Shown: piece after piece, positions 7,608 to 15,882 of the stretch | Numbering within the stretch: position 1 is the first letter of the stretch | How the letters are laid out: every line of letters starts with the position of its first letter | DNA from: a bacterium HR11 | GTDB lineage: Bacteria > Acidobacteriota > HRBIN11 | Assembly: GCA_002898535.1 (NCBI GenBank) | Contig: BEHN01000009.1 | Location: 1-64,000, forward strand | Direction: 5' to 3' | DNA: 64,000 bases | The notes under the pieces: model-generated | Database searches by the model: none | What the model saw: the letters and a program-made list of their open reading frames with translations, nothing else | Told to the model about the DNA's origin: nothing | Position numbers and translations under genes: made by a program

Positions 7608-7905
7608 CAGAGCCGTTCGGTTCGTGAGAATGGCATCAGGACGGCCCTTTCCATCGCCCGGGAAGCACGATGTTTCGAAGGGACGGAAGGACGAAGTAAC
7701 GAAAGGGACGGAGTAACGAAGTGACGGAGGGACGAGCCAGGGTGATGGATGGTTCATAGCCGCTATTGGCTCATAGCTCATGGCTCATGGGTCATGGCTC
7801 ATGTTGGCTCATGGCTCATGGCTTATAGGACTATGAGCCATGAGCCACGAGCTATGAGCCAATAAGGCCGAATCCATACGGGTTTTCACGAACCGAAGGG
7901 CTCTG
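7608..7905. mobile_element. MITE-like element E1 with CAGAGCC terminal inverted repeats
   Basis: This 298-bp non-coding element fills most of the 380-bp gap 7573-7952. It starts CAGAGCCGTTCGGTTCGTGA and ends with the near-exact reverse complement (ACGAACCGAAGGGCTCTG), followed by ATA. The interior is modular. Positions 7675-7740 hold degenerate octamers around GTAACGAA/GGGACGGA. Positions 7751-7866 hold heptamers of the ATGGCTC type that switch to the reverse complement TATGAGC halfway, so that part can fold into a long hairpin. It ends with the block AATCCATACGGGTTTTCACG, shared with other copies. There is no transposase. Confidence 0.75.
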
Positions 7906-7952
7906 ATAAGAAATCCCATTCTTCCTTTCATATCCAGCCTTCGACGAAGCCC

Positions 7953-8450
7953 TTAAAAGCGCAGACCGACCGTCAAAAAATTCCACCCTATCGGGTAAAA
8001 ACCTGAAAAACCTGTCTGAATCGTCCACCGAGCGCCCTGGACCCGCAGGCCCGCCCAGAGAATCGGCCCGGGGATGCCGACAGATTCCAAATACTCCTCG
8101 AACGGCCAGCTGAGGCCGCCCCCCACCTCCCCGTATAACCAACCCGTGAGGGGAAAAGAGTAAACCCCTAAAATGGGGAACCACCAAGCACACTCATCCC
8201 CGCATGTTTCAAGAAAGTTGACCCGTACGGACCAGCGGCGACTCAGCCGGACATCGAACGAAAGATGAAGAGACAGAAAAAAATTACCGACTCTCTCCCA
8301 TTTTTCTAAACCGGCCGGGGTTAATGCCCCCCCGACGCCGACGGTAAGGCGCGGTTCCTGACCCCAGGCCGGGGGACCTGCCCGGCCTCCGACCCAGAGC
8401 CCCACCCCTACGACGATCCAACCGACCCACTTCCGTATCCTCGGACCCAT
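7953..8450 (-). CDS. Small outer-membrane beta-barrel-like protein, function unknown
   Basis: From ATG 8450, preceded by GGAGG at six bases, the product is 165 residues. It has a basic start (MGPRIRKWVG), a hydrophobic signal segment, and a probable signal-peptidase site near AWGQEP. The mature part alternates polar and hydrophobic residues in short strands, is rich in Gly, Trp and Tyr, and ends VGLRF with a C-terminal Phe, as outer-membrane barrels do. Two cysteines (CGDEC) sit in a loop. I cannot name a family; a small lipid-A-modifying or porin-like barrel would fit. It lies alone between two repeat elements, and its base use is slightly less GC-rich than its neighbours'. Confidence 0.65.
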   Translation of the reverse strand: MGPRIRKWVGWIVVGVGLWVGGRAGPPAWGQEPRLTVGVGGALTPAGLEKWERVGNFFLSLHLSFDVRLSRRWSVRVNFLETCGDECAWWFPILGVYSFPLTGWLYGEVGGGLSWPFEEYLESVGIPGPILWAGLRVQGARWTIQTGFSGFYPIGWNFLTVGLRF

Positions 8451-8587
8451 GCCCGCCTCCACAGGAATTCCTTTATGGGCAAGAGTAGCAGGCCGGCCCC
8501 GGCGGAATATAATAGTCGGGGTCGGCCCACCGAAGACACCGGGAAATCGTCGAGACGATCACGACCCCGCTATAATAACAGAAATAG

Positions 8588-8899
8588 CAGAGCTGTTCGG
8601 GAGGTGAGAAGTGAGATGGAGAGCGGAAAGGGCACCTCCACGAAAGCACGATATTTCAAGCATTCGGCAGATAGGCAGGTCGGCAGATGGGCAGGTCGGG
8701 AGACTGGCGTCTATCCCCGGAACACCGGCCGTCATGCCGGTGGCCCCCGGTCTTAGTGCCGCCCGTCATGGCGGTGTCCATCCCATCTGAACACCGCCAG
8801 GGATGGCGGTATCATCCTTAACAAGCTTAAAAAAATCGAGATCGCCGGCCTACCGCTTTCCCGGATGGGAACCGCATTTCTCCCAACCGAACGGCTCTG
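8588..8899. mobile_element. MITE-like element E2 with internal hairpins and octamers
   Basis: Most of the 8451-9305 gap is non-coding. This 312-bp element runs from CAGAGCTGTTCGG to AACCGAACGGCTCTG and is followed by ATA. Its interior holds four octamers of the CAGRTNGG type (about 8682-8713). Three hairpins with six-base loops follow at 8724-8741 (ACCGGC/GCCGGT), 8759-8774 (CCGCC/GGCGG) and 8793-8810 (ACCGCC/GGCGGT). A block around AATCGAGATCGCCGG is shared with elements E3 and E4. Upstream, two TATAAT hexamers at 8508 and 8571 may be promoters, but I see no matching -35 boxes. Confidence 0.75.
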
Positions 8900-9003
8900 A
8901 TAGTATACTAATCGCTTAGTATCAAAGTTCTGAGCTGACCGCAGGAACCGCGCCCGAACGGCGCTGTCGACCGATTCGCCTACCGAGAGCCTGTTTCACG
9001 ACT

Positions 9004-9081
9004 CACCGCCGAGGCGCAGAGGACGCAGAGGATGAGAGCTCTTCTTCGGTTTTTCTCTGCGTTCTCGGCGTCTCAGCGGTG
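9004..9081. repeat. Palindromic element beginning CACCGCCGAGGCGCAGAG (copy F1)
   Basis: An imperfect 78-bp inverted repeat: CACCGCCGAGGCGCAGAG on the left is mirrored by CTCTGCGTTCTCGGCGTC plus AGCGGTG on the right. Two further copies sit inside the arms of the large inverted repeat (about 31471-31546 and 32926-32999). From memory, very similar palindromes turn up between genes in many unrelated bacteria, where spurious ORFs read HRRDAENAEK. I cannot verify that here. The stretch 9082-9305 downstream shows only a weak AATGGCGAACGGCGAATGG heptamer run and the leader of the next gene. Confidence 0.7.
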
Positions 9082-9305
9082 GAATGGAGTTTTTGAAATA
9101 CGCTCGAAAACCGAAAACAGGATAGAACGCCCTTGGCTATAAATGACAGCGAATGGCGAACGGCGAATGGGAACCTATCTCCCTACCTGCCGATTGCCCA
9201 TCGGCCGGATCGCTGATCGGCGGGTTGCATCCGGGGCCTCCTTCCGCCCAGAATAGGGGTGTCGTGCATGGGCCGTCGGGTCCATGGAGAGTGGGGAGGT
9301 GTCCT

Positions 9306-10133
9306 ATGCGACAAATGGCCGTCCGAGGCCGGGCCGCCAGGGTCTTACGTTTTCTCGGGGTCGTCTTGCTTTTGGCCGGCACGGTCCCGGCCCAGGGGGA
9401 TACCCGCCAGGACCTCGCCAAGATCCAGCGGTACATCATCGACCTCCAGCAACAGGTGTGGGAGCTTCAAAAGCGGCTGGACGAGCAACAGGCGGCGACC
9501 CAGGCGGCCCTGGAGGGCCTGAAAAAGCAATTGGAAGCCTATCAGGCTACCCAGACCCAGGTCGTCCAGCAGATGCAGGTCCTGCTGAACGAGATTCAGG
9601 CCCTGAAAGAACAGCTCCGCCAGACGGAGAGCTACCTCCGGACCCGTCCGGCGCCCGGCGCCCCGCCGACCGGGCCGGGGAATACGACGCCGGCGGAGTC
9701 CCCCGGTGGGCCGCCCTCGACCGGGGAGGCGACCAAGAAGCCGGAGGCGAAACCGGCGCCGGACCTCTTTCAAATCGCCTATGCCGACTACAGCCGGGGC
9801 CAGTACGACGTCGCCGTCGCCGAGTTCCGCCAGTTCATCGAGGCGAACCCGAAGGACCCGCGGGTCCCGGAGGCCCGGTACTGGATCGGCGAGTGTCACT
9901 ACGCCAAGAAGGCGTACCTGGACGCCATCGTGGACTTTGACAACTTCCTGCGGGAGTACGCCGACCACCGGTTGGCGCCGGCCGCTTACTACAAGAAAGC
10001 CCTGGCCTACCTCCAGATGGGCCGGAAGGCCCAGGCGGCCAGCGAGTTTCGGAATCTGATCCGCCTCTATCCCGACTCGGAAGAGGCCCAGGCCGCCCGG
10101 AGCCAGCTCAAGCAGTTGGGGGTGGAGCCGTAG
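9306..10133 (+). CDS. cpoB: CpoB/YbgF-like periplasmic coiled-coil TPR protein
   Basis: From ATG 9306 (GGGGAGGTG seven bases upstream) the product is 275 residues. It has a signal peptide (MRQMAVRGRAARVLRFLG then VVLLLAGTVPAQG). A glutamine-rich coiled coil follows at about 27-115 (LQQQVWELQKRLDEQQ), then a Pro/Gly linker to about 150, then three TPR-like repeats (FQIAYADYSRGQYDVAVAEF, GECHYAKKAYLDAIVDF, KKALAYLQMGRKAQAASEF). This is the CpoB/YbgF plan, which in proteobacteria links the Tol-Pal system with cell-wall synthesis at division. No tol-pal genes are in the window, so the role is inferred from architecture. ORF sequence upstream of 9306 lacks a signal peptide and was rejected. Confidence 0.82.
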   Translation: MRQMAVRGRAARVLRFLGVVLLLAGTVPAQGDTRQDLAKIQRYIIDLQQQVWELQKRLDEQQAATQAALEGLKKQLEAYQATQTQVVQQMQVLLNEIQALKEQLRQTESYLRTRPAPGAPPTGPGNTTPAESPGGPPSTGEATKKPEAKPAPDLFQIAYADYSRGQYDVAVAEFRQFIEANPKDPRVPEARYWIGECHYAKKAYLDAIVDFDNFLREYADHRLAPAAYYKKALAYLQMGRKAQAASEFRNLIRLYPDSEEAQAARSQLKQLGVEP

Positions 10134-10169
10134 CCCGGTGTTGGGCGTCGGGCGTTCAGTCTTAAAAGG

Positions 10170-10290
10170 GGACCACGGACTGTAGACCATGGGCCTGTGC
10201 CTTCGTCTCCATCGGGCGTAAGGGCTTGTCCCTTGGCCTGACGGGCCCTGGAGTCCATGGTCTATGGTTCATGGTCTTTGGTCTTTGGTC
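10170..10290. repeat. Inverted heptamer arrays upstream of the cysteine-synthase-like gene
   Basis: The left part (10170-10192) reads GGACCACGGACTGTAGACC. The right part (about 10247-10290) holds five or six degenerate GGTCTAT/GGTCTTT heptamers in the opposite sense, so the two can pair across a ~55-bp loop. The array stops four bases before the ATG of the next gene, leaving no room for a normal ribosome binding site. Confidence 0.65.
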
Positions 10291-10294
10291 AGTC

Positions 10295-11260
10295 ATGCGA
10301 TATGCCGACACCGTCCTGGACCTCATCGGTCGGACGCCCCTGGTGCGACTCCACCGGGTCGTCCCGCCGGGCCGATGGGTCCTGGCGAAGCTGGAGTCCT
10401 TCAACCCCGGCGGGTCCGTCAAGGACCGCATCGGGATTTACATGCTCCGGAAGGCCGAGCAGGAGGGCCGTCTCCGGCCGGGCGCCACGGTCGTCGAGCC
10501 GACGTCGGGCAATACGGGCGTCGGCCTCGCCCTGGTGTGTGCCATTAAGGGGTATCGCTTGATCTGCGTGATGCCCGATAAGGTCCCCCGCGAAAAGGTC
10601 CATCTGCTGGAAGCCTACGGGGCCCAGTGTGTCCTGTGTCCGACGGACGTCCCGCCGGACGACGAGCGGTCGTACTACAAGACGGCCGAACGGCTGGCCC
10701 GCGAGATCCCGGGCGCCTTCATGCCCCAGCAGTACTACAATCCCGAGAATCCCCGGGCCCACTATGAGACGACGGGGCCGGAGATCTGGGAGCAGACGGA
10801 CGGCCGCGTGACCCACTTCGTCGCCGGGATGGGCACGGGCGGGACGATCACGGGCGTGGCCCGTTACTTAAAAGAACGGAATCCGGCCGTTCAGGTCATC
10901 GGCGTCGACCCCGAGGGCTCGGTCTACACGGAGTACTTCCGGACGGGTCGTCGGGGCCCGGCCCGACCGTACCTGATCGACGGTATCGGCGAGGACTTCA
11001 TCCCGGGGACCATCGACTTCCGGTACATCGACCGGGTCATCCAGGTGTCGGACCGGGACGCCTATCGGATGACCCTCCGCCTGGCGCGGGAGGAGGCCCT
11101 CCTGTGTGGGAACTCCTCGGGGGCCGCCGTTTGGGCCGCCGCCCGGGTCGCTGAAGAAGTCGGACCCGAGGCCGTCATCGTCGTGCTCCTGCCGGATACG
11201 GGGGAACGCTACCTATCGAAGCTCAACGAGGCGTGGCTCCGGGAGAAGGGCCTGGTGTAG
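10295..11260 (+). CDS. PLP-dependent cysteine synthase / cystathionine beta-synthase-like enzyme
   Basis: From ATG 10295 the protein is 321 residues, a fold-type II PLP enzyme. The PLP lysine is K43 in NPGGSVKDR. The substrate loop PTSGNTG is at 69-75, and the phosphate-binding glycine loop is GMGTGGTITG. Features such as VMPDKVPREK, LIDGIGEDFIP and the LLCGNSSGAA end segment resemble cystathionine beta-synthase cores more than CysK, but the regulatory CBS domains are absent. It should make cysteine or cystathionine from (O-acetyl)serine and sulfide or homocysteine. The longer ORF from 10226 begins in heptamer repeats and was not used. Confidence 0.85.
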   Translation: MRYADTVLDLIGRTPLVRLHRVVPPGRWVLAKLESFNPGGSVKDRIGIYMLRKAEQEGRLRPGATVVEPTSGNTGVGLALVCAIKGYRLICVMPDKVPREKVHLLEAYGAQCVLCPTDVPPDDERSYYKTAERLAREIPGAFMPQQYYNPENPRAHYETTGPEIWEQTDGRVTHFVAGMGTGGTITGVARYLKERNPAVQVIGVDPEGSVYTEYFRTGRRGPARPYLIDGIGEDFIPGTIDFRYIDRVIQVSDRDAYRMTLRLAREEALLCGNSSGAAVWAAARVAEEVGPEAVIVVLLPDTGERYLSKLNEAWLREKGLV

Positions 11261-11413
11261 AGATTCGGTGTTAGGTGCCGGGCAAGGCATCGAGAAGGCC
11301 AGGAGATAAGGAGGGAGAGCGTGAGACCTCTTACCGGTGGGAACGGCCTGGTCTTCTTGGCCTCTTTTCTCCTGTCTCTTGACCGATAACCCGACCGTCG
11401 GGGGATAGCCCGG

Positions 11414-14161
11414 ATGAAGGCCCCTCCGAAAGACCGAGGCCCGACCCTGCCGGTCGAGGCCGTCAAGCCGTTGATGCGGCAGTACCTCCAGATCAAGCGG
11501 AAGTACCCCGACTGTATCCTGTTCTTCCGTCTGGGGGACTTCTACGAGATGTTTTTCGACGACGCCGTCACGGCGGCCCGGGAGCTGGACCTCGTCCTGA
11601 CCTCCCGGGAGAAGGACGAGGGCCAGCGGGTCCCCATGTGCGGCGTCCCCTGGTTTGCGGCCGAGGGTTACATCGCCCGCCTCGTGCGCCGGGGGTACAA
11701 GGTCGCCATCTGCGAGCAGATGGAGGCGCCGACGCCCGGTCGCCGGTTGGTCCGCCGAGAGGTCGTCCGCATCGTCACGCCGGGGACGTTCCTCGGGGAC
11801 GAGGGTCCCGAGGCCGCCTACTTAGCCGGTCTGGTCCTCCATCGGGATCGGCTGGGCGTGGCCTTCCTGAACGTCGCCGACGGCGAGGTCGTCACGTGCG
11901 AAATCCCCGTGGCGGAGGCCGCCGACCGACTGGCCGACCTCTGGTCCCGGTTTCCCGTCTCCGAGGTCCTCTACCCCGAGGGATGGCCGCCGGAACGGTG
12001 CCGCCGCTGGCAAGGCTCGAACGGTCCGTCGGCCCCCTGGACGCCGGTCCCGGACTGGGTGACCGACCCGGCCTACGCTCGGGAGTTGTGTCGGCGGGTC
12101 TTCCGAGTCGAGTCCCTGCAGGCCTTTGACCTGGAGGACCGGCCGGTCGCCTGTGCGGCCGTCGGGACGGTCCTCCACTACCTGGAAGAGACCCAGCGAG
12201 TCCCGGCCCTTCATGTCCGGACGGTCCGTCATCTGTCGGTCGAGCGGGCCCTGGTCCTGGATGCGGCGACGGTCCGAAACCTGGAGCTCGTCCGAAACCT
12301 GGCCGACGGCACGACGCATGGCACGCTGTTCGGCGTCCTGGATCACACGCAGACGCCGATGGGCCAGCGTCTCCTGATGGACTGGATCCTCCAGCCCCTG
12401 CAAGACCGGGCGGCCATCGAGCGGCGGCTGGACGCCGTCGAGGCCCTGGTCGGGCGGCCGGCCGAGCTGGAGGAACTCCGCCGACGCCTCCGGCCGATCC
12501 CAGATTTATCCCGTATCGTGGCCCGCATCGGCGTCGGCACGGCCACGCCCCGGGACCTCGGTCGGCTTCGGGAGGGCCTGGCTCAGCTTCCGGCCGTCTG
12601 GCAGTGCCTGCAGGCCTGGCCGCCCCGGGGCCTCCTGGAGGAGCTGATCGAACCGCCCGGCGATGAAGTCCAGGCCCTGACCGACGAGCTCCGCCGGGCC
12701 CTGATCGATGACCCGCCCCCGCATACGAAGGACGGCGGCTTTATCCGGGATGGCTACGACCCCGAGCTGGACCGATACCGGGCCGTCGCCCGGGACAGCC
12801 GCCGGGTCCTGCTGGAATTTGAGCGCCGCGAACGTCAGCGGACGGGGATTCCCAACCTGCGGGTCGGCTACAACCGGGTGTTCGGCTACTACATCGAGGT
12901 CACCCGCTCCTACCTGGGGCGGGTCCCGGCCGACTACGAACGCCGTCAGACGCTGACCCAGGCCGAGCGCTTCACGACGCCCGAGCTTCGTCAGTTGGAG
13001 GAACAAATCCTCACGGCCGAGGAGCGGGCCCTGAGTCTCGAGCAGGACCTGTTCCGCCGGCTTCTGGAGCAAGCCCGGGCGTGCATTCCGGCCCTCCAGC
13101 GAGTCGCCGAGCGGGTCGCCCGCCTGGACGTCCTGGCGAACCTGGCCTACGTGGCCTTGCGGCATCGGTACGTGCGGCCGCACATCCACGAAGGGACGAC
13201 CCTCGAGATCCGGGGCGGTCGGCACCCCGTCCTGGAGACCCTCCTGACGGACCGGACCTTCGTCCCCAACGACACGCGTTTAGACCCGAGCGACCAGCAG
13301 ATCATCGTCCTGACGGGCCCCAACATGGGCGGCAAGTCGACCTATCTCCGGCAGGTCGCCCTGATCTGCCTGATGGCCCAGATGGGGAGCTTCGTCCCGG
13401 CCGAGTCGGCGTCCATCGGGCTGGTCGACCGCATCTTCACCCGCGTGGGGGCGACGGACCACCTCAGCCGCGGCCAGTCGACCTTCATGGTCGAGATGAT
13501 CGAGACGGCCTACATCGTGCGGAATGCGACGCCCCGGAGCCTCATCATCCTGGACGAAATCGGGCGGGGGACCAGCACGTTCGACGGGATGGCCATCGCC
13601 TGGGCCGTCCTGGAGTATCTCCATGAGCGTTGGCCATCCGGGCCTCGGACCCTCTTCGCGACCCACTTCCACGAGCTGGTCCACCTGGCCGACCTGTATC
13701 CCCGGGTCCGGAATTACGCCGTCGCCGTCCATGAAGACGCCGAGGGGATCACGTTCCTGTACCGTATCGTCCCGGGTCCCAGCGATAAAAGCTACGGCGT
13801 TCACGTGGCCCGTCGGGCCGGTCTGCCCGACGAGGTCGTCCGCCGGGCTCAACAGATCCTGGGCGAGCTGGAGGGCCTGGAGAAAAGCCTCGAGGCGGCC
13901 GTCGGGCGCATCTCCTCTTCGGAGGCTTCTCCCCCGGAACGTCCCCCGGCGGGGCCGCTCCCGGCCATGAAGCGGCAGGAAGTCGTCCGTCGGCACCTGC
14001 CGGCCCTCGTCCAGCCGACTCTGCTGGCGATGGACGCCCGGTATGCGGCCCTGGAAAAACTGGCCGAGGAGCTCCTCGGGATGGACCTCGACGCCGTCAG
14101 CCCCCGCCAGGCCTGGGAATTCCTGGAACGCTGGCAAAAGCGGCTCCGCAAGCCCCGGTGA
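11414..14161 (+). CDS. mutS: DNA mismatch repair protein MutS
   Basis: A full-length 915-residue MutS1. The mismatch-reading Phe-x-Glu is present in LGDFYEMFFDD (F43, E45). Connector, lever and clamp regions follow, then the ATPase with GPNMGGKSTYLRQ (Walker A near residue 635), the signature STFMVEM, LIILDEIGRGTSTFDG (Walker B), and ATHFHELVHL. The C-terminal region (about 830-915) carries the dimer/tetramer-type helices. It recognises mismatches and recruits MutL in the cytosol; no mutL is in the window. It stands alone with about 150 bp of unremarkable sequence upstream. Confidence 0.97.
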   Translation: MKAPPKDRGPTLPVEAVKPLMRQYLQIKRKYPDCILFFRLGDFYEMFFDDAVTAARELDLVLTSREKDEGQRVPMCGVPWFAAEGYIARLVRRGYKVAICEQMEAPTPGRRLVRREVVRIVTPGTFLGDEGPEAAYLAGLVLHRDRLGVAFLNVADGEVVTCEIPVAEAADRLADLWSRFPVSEVLYPEGWPPERCRRWQGSNGPSAPWTPVPDWVTDPAYARELCRRVFRVESLQAFDLEDRPVACAAVGTVLHYLEETQRVPALHVRTVRHLSVERALVLDAATVRNLELVRNLADGTTHGTLFGVLDHTQTPMGQRLLMDWILQPLQDRAAIERRLDAVEALVGRPAELEELRRRLRPIPDLSRIVARIGVGTATPRDLGRLREGLAQLPAVWQCLQAWPPRGLLEELIEPPGDEVQALTDELRRALIDDPPPHTKDGGFIRDGYDPELDRYRAVARDSRRVLLEFERRERQRTGIPNLRVGYNRVFGYYIEVTRSYLGRVPADYERRQTLTQAERFTTPELRQLEEQILTAEERALSLEQDLFRRLLEQARACIPALQRVAERVARLDVLANLAYVALRHRYVRPHIHEGTTLEIRGGRHPVLETLLTDRTFVPNDTRLDPSDQQIIVLTGPNMGGKSTYLRQVALICLMAQMGSFVPAESASIGLVDRIFTRVGATDHLSRGQSTFMVEMIETAYIVRNATPRSLIILDEIGRGTSTFDGMAIAWAVLEYLHERWPSGPRTLFATHFHELVHLADLYPRVRNYAVAVHEDAEGITFLYRIVPGPSDKSYGVHVARRAGLPDEVVRRAQQILGELEGLEKSLEAAVGRISSSEASPPERPPAGPLPAMKRQEVVRRHLPALVQPTLLAMDARYAALEKLAEELLGMDLDAVSPRQAWEFLERWQKRLRKPR

Positions 14162-14268
14162 TGTCGGGTGTTGGACGGCGGGGCTCGGGTTCTCTTGAAA
14201 AGGAATAAGGCCACCTCCTTATCCGCCGACGCCCGCTACGGCCGTACTGCCTTATCGCCTCATTGTCC

Positions 14269-14274
14269 TATAAT
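14269..14274 (+). promoter_or_regulatory. -10 box (TATAAT) of the universal-stress gene
   Basis: A perfect TATAAT stands 16 bases before ATG 14291, with the ribosome binding site AGAGGTGG directly after it (14275-14282). This implies a very short 5' leader. No good -35 match is found at 16-18 bp spacing. Confidence 0.5.
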
Positions 14275-14290
14275 AGAGGTGGAGTCGTCG

Positions 14291-15178
14291 ATGACCACGT
14301 ACCTGGTCGGATGGGACCGTTCGCCCAGCGCCGAAAAGGCCCTGCTCTTCGCCGTCGAGATGGCCCGACGGACGGGGGGTCGGCTGATTCTGTGGTATGC
14401 CGTCGATATCCCCAAGACGTATCGTCTCCTGACCAGTTACGGCGGCGCCGTCGACCCGTCTCTCCACCAGGAGATGCACCGCTGGCTCGATGAGGTGAGG
14501 ACCCACGCCGAAAGCGTCCTCCGGACCCGGGCCCATGCGATCGAGGCCCCGAATCTGTCCGTGGCCGTCGAGGTATGGACAGGAGACCTCTACGAAGGCC
14601 TCATGGACGCCGTCCAGCGGTATGACGCCGACTGGATCGTCTTAGGTCGAGGCCAGGATCCGCACCGCTTGGGAAGCTTTGCCCTGAAGGTCTTGCGGTC
14701 GACCTTGCGGCCGGTGGCGGTCGTCCCGGAGACTTACGAACCGGTCGGCCTGCGCGTCATCGTCGTCCCCGTCGACTGGACGGTTCGCAGGAGCGCCGCC
14801 CTTCCCCTGGCCCTCGACCTGGCGGAGCGTTACGCCGCAGAGGTTCATCTCGTACATGTCATCGAGACTTACGTGCCGGACGTGCCGGCCGTCATGGAGG
14901 CCGCCGTCGAGCAGATGGTCCGGGACTCGCTGGACGAGTGGTACCGTCAGCAGGCCGTGCCGCCGGGCCGGACCGTTCAAAAGGCCTTTCGCCGGGCGGC
15001 CGACGCCGGGACCGGCATCTTGCAGTATGCCACTGAGGTCCACGCCGACCTCATCGTCATGGACAGCCACGCCCGGGGGCCCCTCCTGCACCTGATGCTG
15101 GGGAGCGTGGCCGAGAAGGTCCTCCAACGGGCGATGGTCCCCGTCATCGTCACGAAGCCGGAAGGCGGGCAGGCTTGA
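14291..15178 (+). CDS. Tandem universal stress protein (two USP domains)
   Basis: From ATG 14291 the product is 295 residues with two UspA-type domains. The first (about 1-145) starts MTTYLVGWDRSPSAEKALLFAVEMA and ends near IVLGRGQDPHRLGSFALKVLRS. The second (about 155-295) starts VIVVPVDWTVRRSAALPLALDLA and ends LIVMDSHARGPLLHLMLGSVAEKVLQRA, with an ATP-binding-type G-x2-G/S-x9-G loop approximated by RGPLLHLMLGSVAEKV. It is cytosolic and probably a nucleotide-binding stress or persistence factor. Longer ORF starts upstream of the TATAAT box were rejected. Confidence 0.88.
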   Translation: MTTYLVGWDRSPSAEKALLFAVEMARRTGGRLILWYAVDIPKTYRLLTSYGGAVDPSLHQEMHRWLDEVRTHAESVLRTRAHAIEAPNLSVAVEVWTGDLYEGLMDAVQRYDADWIVLGRGQDPHRLGSFALKVLRSTLRPVAVVPETYEPVGLRVIVVPVDWTVRRSAALPLALDLAERYAAEVHLVHVIETYVPDVPAVMEAAVEQMVRDSLDEWYRQQAVPPGRTVQKAFRRAADAGTGILQYATEVHADLIVMDSHARGPLLHLMLGSVAEKVLQRAMVPVIVTKPEGGQA

Positions 15179-15220
15179 CTGCCTGATGGCCCGACTGCCT
15201 TGTACGCAGGTAGGTGCACG

Positions 15221-15661
15221 ATGTCAGGACACCGGCGGAAGTACCTTTGGGGCCTTGGGGTCGTCCTGAGCCTTTGGATTTGGCTCGGAGCCGGATGGGC
15301 CGCCGAGGTCGCTCTCCAGCCCCCGCCGGGGAGCCCCGAGTGGCTAAGGCGGCAAAACGAGCTGGCCATCCGGGCCGCTCGGCAGGCCTATTGGCCGGAG
15401 GCCGTATATCGATGGGCCAAGATCCTGCGCTTCAAACCGGACTGGGCGGCCATCTGGAATAACCTGGCGGTAGCGATGGAGGCGATGGGTCAGTGGGACA
15501 AGGCGATGGCTTACTACCGCAAGGCCATGGAGCTGGAACCGGACAATCCGGCCTACCGGGCCAATTACATCCGATTTCGGGAGATTCAGCAGAAGTACCG
15601 GAAGGGGCCGCCCGCCGGGTCTTCGGAGAACCCCCATGCCGGGTCCCCATCGTCGTCCTAA
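15221..15661 (+). CDS. Secreted TPR protein
   Basis: From ATG 15221 the protein is 146 residues with a signal peptide (MSGHRRKYLWGLG plus a hydrophobic run to GAGWAAEV). Two TPR-type helical hairpins are visible: AIRAARQAYWPEAVYRWAKIL followed by KPDWAAIWNNLAVAMEAM and GQWDKAMAYYRKAMELEPDNP. The tail is Ser/Pro/Gly rich. It likely acts as a periplasmic scaffold. It lies 42 nt after the USP gene and may be co-transcribed with it. Between the two genes are a few GACTGCCT octamers right after the USP stop codon. Confidence 0.75.
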   Translation: MSGHRRKYLWGLGVVLSLWIWLGAGWAAEVALQPPPGSPEWLRRQNELAIRAARQAYWPEAVYRWAKILRFKPDWAAIWNNLAVAMEAMGQWDKAMAYYRKAMELEPDNPAYRANYIRFREIQQKYRKGPPAGSSENPHAGSPSSS

Positions 15662-15882
15662 CCGTTCCGTCCGGATACGATGTGCAAGATGCAATGGCAT
15701 GGCGGTTGCAGGACGGCGTGAGAGACGGCGGGCGCGCGACGACGTCTCCGGCGGCGGATGGCCCCCGCTGAAGCCGTCAAGGGCGGGAGGATTCTATCGC
15801 CTGGGAGCCGTCGGGGTGTGTCGGTGGGGGCGGGCCCACGGGCGAAGGGGGTCGGGTCTGAAGTGACCCCCGCGGAGGACAC

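Noticed and set aside
8475-8756. 93-codon plus-strand ORF
   Set aside because: It is a translation of the E2 repeat element; similar peptides (VGRWAGRETGVYPRNTGRH) arise from other copies in other frames.
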